Below are positions 1 to 5,361 of a stretch of DNA of 5,361 nucleotides, piece by piece. Each line of letters opens with the position of its first letter. The stretch's first letter is position 1. Position numbers and translations under genes: made by a program. Location: the NCBI GenBank assembly GCA_019234035.1, contig JAFALX010000239.1, positions 1 to 5,361 of the forward strand, in the 5' to 3' direction. This stretch comes from Candidatus Dormiibacterota bacterium. Lineage in GTDB: Bacteria; Chloroflexota; Dormibacteria; Aeolococcales; Aeolococcaceae. A model generated the notes under the pieces. It was not told the DNA's origin. It saw nothing but the letters and a program-made list of their open reading frames with translations, and did not search any database.

Positions 1-1
1 C

Positions 2-1846
2 GTGCTCAACAGCGTTTTCCTGCACCACGCCGTGGAGGCGGGGCTGGACCTGGCGATCGTCAATCCCAAGGATGTCGTGCCCTACGCCGAGATCCCCGGC
101 GAGCAACGCTCGCTCACCGACGACGTGGTGTTCAACCGCCACCCGGAGGCGCTGGGCCGCTTCATCACCTACTTCGAGCAGCACGCGCCCACGTCCGCGC
201 GCGCCGGCGACGCGGCGGTCAACCCGCTGGAGGGCCTCTCCGTCGCGGAGCAGATCCATTACCAGATCCTGCACCGCATCAAGGACGGCATCGAGGGCCG
301 CCTCGACCTCGCCCTGCGCGAGCGCACGCCTGTCGAGGTGCTCAACCTTGTGCTGCTGCCGGCGATGAAGGACGTGGGCGACAAGTTCGGGGCGGGCGAG
401 CTGATCCTGCCCTTCGTGCTGCAGTCCGCCGAGGTGATGAAACGCGCCGTCGCCTGCCTGGAAGGGTTCCTGCAAAAGCAGGAAGGCTATACGAAAGGCA
501 AGGTGGTGCTGGCAACGGTCTTCGGCGACGTGCACGACATCGGCAAGAACCTGGTCAACACCATCCTCAGCAACAACGGCTACACGGTCTACGACCTGGG
601 CAAGCAGGTGCCGCTGACGACGATCATCGACAAGGCGCAGGAGGTCTCCGCCGACGCCATCGGCCTCTCGGCGCTGCTGGTGAGCACCAGCAAGCAGATG
701 CCCGCGTGTGTGAAGGAGCTCGACACGCGCGGCCTGCAGTACCCGGTGGTCATCGGCGGCGCCGCCATCAACCGCGGCTTCGGCCGCCGCATCCTCTACG
801 TCGAGGACGACCGGGTGTACGCACCCGGCGTCTTCTACTGCAAGGACGCGTTCGAGGGGCTGGAGACCGTGGACCAGCTCGTCGACCCGGATCGACGCGG
901 CGTCCTCGTGGAGCGCGCGCGCGAGGAGGCCGAGGTGCATCGCGAGCGCGAGCGCGCCAAGCATGAGCGACGCGCGACGGCCGCAGCGTCCGCGGGAGCG
1001 CAGCCGGCGCGCAGCGCGACACGACGCGACGCGGCGATCCCGGCGGCTCCGTTCTGGGGGCCGCGCGTGCTGCGCGACATCCCGATCTGGGACGTCTATC
1101 CGAGCATCGACCGCAACTCGCTGTTCAAGATGAGCTGGCAGTTCCGCGGCGTGCACGACGACGAGCGCTGGGCGGAGCTGCTGCGCACGGAGCTGGAGCC
1201 GCGGCTGCAGCGCTCGATGGAAGAGGCCGAGCGCGACGGCTGGCTCGAGCTGCAGGCGCTGTACGGCTACTGGCCGGCGCTCGCCGATGGCGACGCCGTG
1301 GTCGTGTACGACCCGGGCGACATCGACCGCGAGCTCGGACGCTTCGCGTTTCCGCGTCAGTCGGAGCAGAACCGCCTCTGCCTCGCGGACTACTTTCGCT
1401 CCGCTGAGGACGTCGGCGACGGTGAGCGCGATGTCGTCGCGCTGCAGCTCGTGACCACGGGGCCGCGTGCGTCGGAGCTGTCGAACCGGCTGCAGGAGCA
1501 GGGCGACTACGACGACATGCTGCGGATCCATGGGTTTGCCACGCAGATGGCGGAGGCCACCGCGGACTACATCCACCACCGCATCCGCCGCGAGCTGCGC
1601 CTGCCCGACGAGCAGGGGCGCCGCTACTCGTGGGGGTACGCAGCATGCCCGGACCTGCGTGACCACGAGGTCCTGTTCCGCATCCTGCCGGCGCAGGAGA
1701 TCGGCGTGAGCCTGACCGAGAGCTATCAGTTCGTCCCCGAGCAGTCGACGGCAGCCATCGTGATGCACCATCCCGAGGCGCGCTACTTCGGTGTCTACGG
1801 CCTCGACGCCGTCGCCGAGGACGGGCTGGTGGCCGCAGCGAGCTAG
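2..1846 (+). CDS. metH: Cobalamin-dependent methionine synthase MetH, C-terminal part (5' end outside window)
   Basis: MetH is a cytoplasmic enzyme that moves a methyl group from 5-methyltetrahydrofolate to homocysteine through bound cobalamin, making methionine and tetrahydrofolate. The visible 614 residues hold, in order, the tail of the folate (pterin-binding) domain (about 1-65, with GLDLAIVNP), the helical B12 cap (about 76-160, with FGAGELILP), the B12-binding Rossmann domain (about 165-295) and the AdoMet-binding activation domain (about 355-605). The cobalt-ligand motif GDVHDIG gives D176, H178 and G181; S223 and the GG at 252-253 fit the rest of the B12 site. The activation domain has AEATADYIH (517-525) and RYSWGYAACP (541-550), matching the R and Y of the E. 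coli RPAPGYPACP motif. Residues 301-350 form a charged Arg/Glu/Ala linker. The first visible codon is GTG, but family alignment shows the protein continues upstream, so it is not the start. The homocysteine domain is not visible. The TAG stop lies 22 bases before the regulator. Confidence 0.96.
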   Translation: MLNSVFLHHAVEAGLDLAIVNPKDVVPYAEIPGEQRSLTDDVVFNRHPEALGRFITYFEQHAPTSARAGDAAVNPLEGLSVAEQIHYQILHRIKDGIEGRLDLALRERTPVEVLNLVLLPAMKDVGDKFGAGELILPFVLQSAEVMKRAVACLEGFLQKQEGYTKGKVVLATVFGDVHDIGKNLVNTILSNNGYTVYDLGKQVPLTTIIDKAQEVSADAIGLSALLVSTSKQMPACVKELDTRGLQYPVVIGGAAINRGFGRRILYVEDDRVYAPGVFYCKDAFEGLETVDQLVDPDRRGVLVERAREEAEVHRERERAKHERRATAAASAGAQPARSATRRDAAIPAAPFWGPRVLRDIPIWDVYPSIDRNSLFKMSWQFRGVHDDERWAELLRTELEPRLQRSMEEAERDGWLELQALYGYWPALADGDAVVVYDPGDIDRELGRFAFPRQSEQNRLCLADYFRSAEDVGDGERDVVALQLVTTGPRASELSNRLQEQGDYDDMLRIHGFATQMAEATADYIHHRIRRELRLPDEQGRRYSWGYAACPDLRDHEVLFRILPAQEIGVSLTESYQFVPEQSTAAIVMHHPEARYFGVYGLDAVAEDGLVAAAS

Positions 1847-1868
1847 CGCGGCACCAGGCTCGGCGGAC

Positions 1869-4472
1869 GTGGAACTCCTCGAGCGCGCGCCACAGCTCGA
1901 GCGGCTGGCGGCGCTGTTGCGCGGCGCGGAGTCCGGGCACGGCCGCCTCGCCTTCGTCGCGGGCGACGCCGGCTCGGGGAAGTCGTCGCTGCTGCGGGCG
2001 TTCTGCCAGTCGGTGTCGCCGGCGACGCAGTCGTTCTGGGGCATGTGCGATCCGCTCACGACTCCCCGGCCGCTGGGCCCGCTGCTCGACATCGCCCCGC
2101 ACCTGGGCGTCGAGCTCGCGCCGCTGCTGCGCGGGGCGCACCGCGCCGACGTCTTCGATGCGATGCTCGCAACGCTCGCTGCTCGCGACACCGCGGTCGT
2201 GCTCGTCTTCGAGGATCTGCATTGGGCGGACGATGCGACCCTCGATCTTGTAGGGTTTCTCAGCCGCCGGCTCGCAGCGCTGAAGCTGCTGCTGCTCGCG
2301 ACGTATCGCGACGACCAGCTCGGTCCCGACCATCCACTTGCTCTCGCTCTGGGCGACGTCGCATCCACCGCCGGGGTGACATGGGTCAGCGTGCCGCCCC
2401 TTTCTCTGGACGCGGTCGCGCGTCTGGCCCGCGGCAGCCACTTCGATGCCACGAAGCTGCATGTCGAGACGGGCGGCAATGCCTTCTACGTCTCGGAGGT
2501 GCTCATGGGTGGCGATGAGGGACTGCCGCCAACGGTGGCGCACGCAGTGTTGGCGCGAGCCGGGCGCCTCTCCAGTGCGGCGCGCGCCGCATTGAATGCA
2601 GCGGCCGTCGCCGGTCCGCGGACCGATCGGTCGGTGCTGCTGCGGATGCCGGACGTCGACGATCGCGCGTTGGACGAGTGCCTCAACAACGGGATGCTGC
2701 GGTTCGAGGCGCCGCACTACGAATTCCGGCATGAGCTTGCCCGCCAAGCGGTGTTGAACTCCATCGCGGCCGCGCGCCGGTCGACGCTGCACGCGGAGGT
2801 GCTCGCGATCCTGCGAACGCAAGGCGGCCACGCGACACTCGACGAGCTGGCCCATCACGCGGACGCGGCCGGCGATGCCGCTGCCACCCTGGAATACGCG
2901 CCCGCGGCAGCCGCCCTCGCGGCGTCGTTGAAGTCGCATCGAGCGGCGGCTGCTCTGTACGGCCGTGCCCTCCGTCATGCGGATGGACTCGACGAACGGC
3001 GGCGAGCCGAGCTCCTGCAGAACGCGTCGTACGAGTACCACCTCATCGCGGAGATCGACCGGGCGATCGACATGGCCGAGGAGGCGCTGGAGCTGTGGCG
3101 GCATGCCGGCGACGCAGCGCAGGAGAGCGACGTGCTGCGCTGGCTGTCGAGGCTGTACTGGATCGACGGCCGCACGCGGGATGCGGTCACAGCGGCCGAC
3201 GCCGCAATCGTGGGTCTCGAAAGGCTGCCTCCAGGCCCAGCACTCGCGCGAGCCTTCAGCAACAAGGCGCAACTGAGCATGCTGCTGCTCGATCGCCGGC
3301 AAACCGAGAAGTGGGCCGACAAAGCGATCGCTCTTGCGCGCCAGCTCGATGAAGGGGCGATCCTCCTGCACGCGCAAAACAGCCTCGGCACCGCGCGAGC
3401 CCGCGCCGGCGATCGCGCCGGCCTGCCACTCCTGCTCGAGAGCCTGCACGCGGCGCTCGAGGCCGGGCTCGAGGACGACGCCGCCCGCGCGTGGACCAAT
3501 CTCGCCGCCGTGCACGTCACATTGCTCGATCTCCCGCGAATCCGCGAGTATGCGGAGCACGGCACGCAGTTCTGCGTCGAACGCGATCTGCTTGTCCATC
3601 CGTTCTATCTGGCCACCTCGCTGTGCGAGCACCATCTGGCGGCGGGCCGCTGGAACGAGACGTTCGAGCTGGCGCACACCTTGTTGCGCGACCCGAGATA
3701 TCCGCGAGGTTTCGAAGCCAAGACAACACTGCTCTGCCTCATGGCCAAGGTGCGCATCCGGCGCGGAGAGGCTGCCGACGATTTGCTGGACGAGGCACGG
3801 CATCTGGCGCCGCCTGGACCGGATCCGCCGTGGGGACATCCGGTCGCTGCTGCCCGTGCCGAGGCCGCGTGGTTTGCGGGACGGCGTGATGACATCGAAC
3901 AGGCGGTGGGTCCGGCGCTCGATCTGGCGCTCGCGGCCGAAGAGCCGCGCGCCGTCGGCGAGCTGAGCTACTGGATGTGGAAGGCGGGTCACCTCCACAC
4001 TCCAGTGGGCGCGGCGGCGCGCCCGTACGCGTTGCAGATCCAGGGAGACTGGCACGCGGCGCACGCGCTGTGGAGCGAGCTCGGATACCCGTACGAGGCG
4101 GCGATGGCCCTTGCCGACAGCGACGTCGAGGCCGACCTTCGCGCGGCGATAGCAGCGCTGGCGACCCTCGGCGCCAAGCCGGCAATCGCCGAGGTCACCC
4201 AACGGCTGCGATCGCTGGGCGCCACGAGCATCCCGCGTGGACCGCGGCCGCGCACGCGGAAGAACCCGGCCGGGCTCACGGCGCGCGAGATGGACATCCT
4301 CGATCTGGTGGCGCAGGGCCTGCGCAACGCCGAGATCGCGCAGCGCCTGTTCCTGTCGCCGAAGACCGTCGACCACCACGTGTCGGCCATCCTCGCCAAG
4401 CTCGACGTGCGCTCGCGCAGCGAGGCGGCGGCCCGGGCCGCAGCCCTGTCTCGCGGATCCGATACGCACTGA
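1869..4472 (+). CDS. LAL-type transcriptional regulator: AAA ATPase, helical repeats and LuxR HTH domain
   Basis: This 867-residue cytoplasmic protein has the layout of large ATP-binding LuxR regulators (LAL/MalT-like), in which ligand and nucleotide binding control activity of a C-terminal DNA-binding domain. The N-terminal ATPase has Walker A GDAGSGKSS (32-40, K38), Walker B VLVFEDLHWAD (111-121, D116) and a sensor-like LLLATYRDD (141-149). Residues about 290-780 are Ala/Leu-rich helical repeats resembling TPRs, the likely signal- or partner-binding part. The LuxR domain spans about 800-860, with LTAREMDILDLVAQGL (803-818) and the recognition helix region LSPKTVDHHVSAIL (829-842). I chose GTG 1869 because ELLERAPQLERL is the typical N-terminus of this family. 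ATG 1791 is in frame and would add 26 residues, but it overlaps metH by 56 bases and encodes an atypical Ser/Pro-rich stretch. No strong ribosome binding site precedes either start, so coupling to metH translation is possible. Ligand and target genes cannot be read from the sequence. Confidence 0.93.
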   Translation: MELLERAPQLERLAALLRGAESGHGRLAFVAGDAGSGKSSLLRAFCQSVSPATQSFWGMCDPLTTPRPLGPLLDIAPHLGVELAPLLRGAHRADVFDAMLATLAARDTAVVLVFEDLHWADDATLDLVGFLSRRLAALKLLLLATYRDDQLGPDHPLALALGDVASTAGVTWVSVPPLSLDAVARLARGSHFDATKLHVETGGNAFYVSEVLMGGDEGLPPTVAHAVLARAGRLSSAARAALNAAAVAGPRTDRSVLLRMPDVDDRALDECLNNGMLRFEAPHYEFRHELARQAVLNSIAAARRSTLHAEVLAILRTQGGHATLDELAHHADAAGDAAATLEYAPAAAALAASLKSHRAAAALYGRALRHADGLDERRRAELLQNASYEYHLIAEIDRAIDMAEEALELWRHAGDAAQESDVLRWLSRLYWIDGRTRDAVTAADAAIVGLERLPPGPALARAFSNKAQLSMLLLDRRQTEKWADKAIALARQLDEGAILLHAQNSLGTARARAGDRAGLPLLLESLHAALEAGLEDDAARAWTNLAAVHVTLLDLPRIREYAEHGTQFCVERDLLVHPFYLATSLCEHHLAAGRWNETFELAHTLLRDPRYPRGFEAKTTLLCLMAKVRIRRGEAADDLLDEARHLAPPGPDPPWGHPVAAARAEAAWFAGRRDDIEQAVGPALDLALAAEEPRAVGELSYWMWKAGHLHTPVGAAARPYALQIQGDWHAAHALWSELGYPYEAAMALADSDVEADLRAAIAALATLGAKPAIAEVTQRLRSLGATSIPRGPRPRTRKNPAGLTAREMDILDLVAQGLRNAEIAQRLFLSPKTVDHHVSAILAKLDVRSRSEAAARAAALSRGSDTH

Positions 4473-4523
4473 CGATCCCAACCTGGGGGTCGCGCGCCAC
4501 CAAGATGGGTGGGCACTCCCGAT

Positions 4524-4575
4524 GAACCGAGCGCCGATTCGCGGCTCAATGGCACCAGCGAATCCGAGGCGGTTC
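4524..4575 (+). promoter_or_regulatory. Nested inverted repeat in the leader of the small membrane protein gene
   Basis: The 124 bases between the regulator stop and the next start contain two nested perfect stems. The outer stem is GAACCG (4524-4529) with CGGTTC (4570-4575). The inner stem is GATTCGC (4536-4542) with GCGAATC (4558-4564), with a 15-base loop. Short unpaired segments (4530-4535 and 4565-4569) separate them. A second GGTTC at 4579-4583 could compete for the outer left arm. There is no T-run, so this is not an intrinsic terminator. It could be a structured mRNA leader or a protein-binding palindrome. It matches no riboswitch class that I recognise. The pairing is read directly; the role is inference. 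Confidence 0.4.
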
Positions 4576-4585
4576 GAAGGTTCTG

Positions 4586-4591
4586 AAGGAG
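4586..4591 (+). promoter_or_regulatory. Strong Shine-Dalgarno site that fixes the start of the small membrane protein
   Basis: AAGGAG lies five bases before ATG 4597. It decides between three in-frame ATGs (4522, 4549 and 4597), because the first two have no comparable site and fall within the inverted-repeat leader. The much weaker site before the regulator suggests that this small protein is translated more strongly than its upstream neighbour. Confidence 0.85.
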
Positions 4592-4596
4592 AAGAA

Positions 4597-4815
4597 ATGG
4601 AAGCCCGTTCCCGATTCATCGGCTTTCCGCGAGAGGTGGTCCTGGTCCTTGCGTCGGTGCTCCTGGTCCTCGCGGCCATGGCCGGTGGCTACGCCATCCG
4701 CCTTGCCACCGCTCCGAGCAGCACACCGGCAACGGTTGTCATCAGCGGCGCGGCCTCATCGCCCGCCCAGCCCGACGCGCCGTGCATCTGGACGGGCAGC
4801 CACAAGGCTTGCTGA
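4597..4815 (+). CDS. Small single-pass membrane protein with a cysteine-terminated tail, function unknown
   Basis: This 72-residue protein matches no family I can name. It has a short Arg-containing N-terminus (R4, R6, R12), one hydrophobic segment (about 14-34) and a Ser/Pro/Ala-rich tail. The tail ends in PCIWTGSHKAC, placing cysteines at 63 and at the very last residue, 72. Basic residues before the hydrophobic segment predict N-inside topology, with the tail outside the cytoplasm, where the two cysteines could form a disulfide or bind metal or haem. An ATA sequence (37-39) resembles a signal-peptidase site, but the following proline makes cleavage unlikely, and there is no lipobox. The start is set by AAGGAG five bases upstream. 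The gene lies 124 bases after the regulator and just before a strong terminator, so it ends the rightward transcript. Good initiation signals and a coherent membrane-protein composition support a real gene; its role is unknown. Confidence 0.8.
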   Translation: MEARSRFIGFPREVVLVLASVLLVLAAMAGGYAIRLATAPSSTPATVVISGAASSPAQPDAPCIWTGSHKAC

Positions 4816-4829
4816 TCAGCCCACAACAC

Positions 4830-4867
4830 GGGAGAGGCCTGGCGCGGCTGCCGGGCCTTTCCCTTTT
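4830..4867 (+). terminator. Rho-independent terminator after the small membrane protein gene
   Basis: A 14-bp stem pairs 4830-4843 with 4850-4863, including two G-U pairs and a six-base loop GCGGCT (4844-4849). TTTT follows at 4864-4867. It starts 14 bases after the stop codon at 4813-4815. On the minus strand the hairpin is not followed by T residues, so it should act mainly on rightward transcription. It is the only clear terminator after metH, the regulator and the small gene. Confidence 0.88.
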
Positions 4868-4895
4868 GTGCCGTCAGCGGTGCGCTACCAGACCC

Positions 4896-4910
4896 GCGGG
4901 CTCAGCCCGC
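4896..4910 (-). other. Short GC hairpin downstream of the minus-strand four-cysteine gene
   Basis: GCGGGC (4896-4901) pairs perfectly with GCCCGC (4905-4910) around a three-base loop. It lies 19 bases beyond the minus-strand TGA at 4930-4932. No T-run follows on the minus strand, so it is not a standard intrinsic terminator. It could stabilise the 3' end of that mRNA, or be chance in GC-rich DNA. Confidence 0.3.
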
Positions 4911-4929
4911 CCGAACCGTCAGCGCGGCC

Positions 4930-5226
4930 TCAGTCCCGGTAGCGCCGGATCCGGTCGTCCTCGGCGCTGTGCTCGGCACGGTACAGCGAGCAGGTCTCGG
5001 GATTGCTGATGCACGGCGGGCTCGGATGCCGGCCGGTGAACTTGTGCGTCCGCCGGTCCACATGGCAGTCCGCCTTGTAGCGGGTGAGCATGTGGAAGGG
5101 CCCGGCCCTCTCCTTGATGATCTGCTCCAGGTAGGGGCAGCGGCGGTGCCGGACGGGCGGCGCCTCGGGCTGCGCGGCGCGCTGCGACCGGTCGCGTTTG
5201 GGTGGCCTCGGAGGCTCAGCACGCAT
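4930..5226 (-). CDS. Small four-cysteine protein, probable metal-binding, function unknown
   Basis: This 98-residue protein is unrecognised. The first 27 residues are Pro/Arg-rich and probably disordered. A compact core (about 28-85) carries four cysteines at 30, 54, 72 and 79 (spacing C-x23-C-x17-C-x6-C), beginning RRCPYLEQIIKER, with several histidines (45, 55, 61, 67). Four spaced cysteines in a small basic protein suggest a zinc or iron-sulfur site, but no known motif is matched. No signal peptide or membrane segment is seen, so it is probably cytoplasmic. Third codon positions are almost all G or C, strong evidence that this frame codes. The start must be ATG 5226, because an in-frame TAG (5227-5229) directly precedes it and the next in-frame ATG is residue 46, inside the cysteine core. 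There is no Shine-Dalgarno site, so the transcript may be leaderless. It converges on the rightward block and may share a direction with whatever lies right of the window. Confidence 0.75.
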   Translation of the reverse strand: MRAEPPRPPKRDRSQRAAQPEAPPVRHRRCPYLEQIIKERAGPFHMLTRYKADCHVDRRTHKFTGRHPSPPCISNPETCSLYRAEHSAEDDRIRRYRD

Positions 5227-5232
5227 CTATTC

Positions 5233-5238
5233 AGTATG
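5233..5238 (-). promoter_or_regulatory. Possible -10 element for a leaderless transcript of the four-cysteine gene
   Basis: On the minus strand CATACT (matching TATAAT at four of six positions) ends six bases before ATG 5226. Transcription starting seven bases after the hexamer would begin on the A of the start codon. The element lies in a small AT-rich patch within GC-rich DNA, and no ribosome binding site is present. No convincing -35 element is visible at normal spacing, so this is tentative. Confidence 0.3.
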
Positions 5239-5316
5239 CAACGAGCCGCACGGCGAGGCCAGCGCCAATACGGTTGTCGAACCCCCCACACGCGTCACCC
5301 GTTCGGCCGGCTCGCC

Positions 5317-5361
5317 CTACGCTGCGAGCATCGACTGGATGCGGGACGCCAACTCTTTGAT
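5317..5361 (-). CDS. Possible C-terminal end of a minus-strand gene (cut by the window edge)
   Basis: Reading leftward from the window end gives 14 codons, IKELASRIQSMLAA, then a TAG stop at 5317-5319. The peptide looks like an amphipathic C-terminal helix, and most third positions are G or C. Such a gene would lie 90 bases upstream of the four-cysteine gene and share its direction. The stretch is too short to exclude chance or to suggest a function. Confidence 0.35.
   Translation of the reverse strand: MKELASRIQSMLAA

Noticed and set aside
1791..1868. N-terminal extension of the regulator from ATG 1791
   Set aside because: It would overlap metH by 56 bases. The 26 added residues are Ser/Pro-rich and unlike the family, whereas the family-like N-terminus begins at GTG 1869.
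4473..4523. Terminator or hairpin immediately after the regulator (CCACC...GGTGG near 4498-4511)
   Set aside because: The stem is about 5 bp and no T-run follows, so termination here is not supported.
4522..4596. Longer version of the small membrane protein from ATG 4522 or 4549
   Set aside because: Neither ATG has a good ribosome site, and both lie inside the inverted-repeat leader. AAGGAG at ideal spacing marks ATG 4597.
1125..4679. A stop-free minus-strand frame of 1184 codons antisense to metH, the regulator and the small gene
   Set aside because: It is Arg/Ala/Gln-rich with no recognisable domain. Long antisense open frames are expected in DNA with very high third-position GC. The plus-strand genes over the same region have clear family motifs.
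4871..4924. Nine-base direct repeat CCGTCAGCG at 4871-4879 and 4916-4924
   Set aside because: It has only two copies, is short and GC-rich, and is not associated with any element. Chance is a sufficient explanation.
4902..5291. A longer minus-strand frame (129 codons) overlapping the four-cysteine gene
   Set aside because: Its composition is Arg/Ser/Thr/Pro-rich, typical of a shifted frame. The 98-residue frame has G or C at nearly all third positions and an ordered cysteine and histidine core.
1..5361. Cobalamin or SAM riboswitch linked to metH
   Set aside because: The metH leader is outside the window, and no B12-box or SAM riboswitch core was recognised in the intergenic regions present.

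Overview
The window is a piece of a very GC-rich bacterial chromosome. Third codon positions of the real genes are almost all G or C. The methionine synthase subtype and the large ATPase-LuxR regulator look like versions common in Chloroflexota and high-GC Actinomycetota (for example Thermoleophilia). That placement is an impression from remembered family features and was not searched. I see no mobile element, phage gene, CRISPR array, tRNA or rRNA.

Layout. Positions 2-1846 (+) hold the 3' two thirds of a cobalamin-dependent methionine synthase gene (metH): the end of the methyltetrahydrofolate domain, the B12 cap, the B12-binding domain and the AdoMet activation domain. Its 5' part lies outside the window. 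After 22 bases comes a complete LAL-type regulator (1869-4472, +), with an AAA-type ATPase at the N-terminus, a long helical-repeat middle and a LuxR DNA-binding domain at the C-terminus. A 124-base leader with a nested inverted repeat and a strong Shine-Dalgarno site then leads to a 72-residue single-pass membrane protein (4597-4815, +). A textbook rho-independent terminator (4830-4867) closes the rightward block.

Beyond the terminator transcription is convergent. A 98-residue minus-strand protein with four cysteines (4930-5226) shows clear coding composition and may be read from a leaderless transcript. The last 45 bases could be the C-terminal end of another minus-strand gene.

How the genes may work together. 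metH, the regulator and the small membrane protein point the same way and share one visible terminator, so they may be partly co-transcribed. No recognisable functional link joins methionine synthesis to the regulator. The least explained parts are the small membrane protein with its structured leader and the four-cysteine protein. No defence or biosynthetic system is recognisable.
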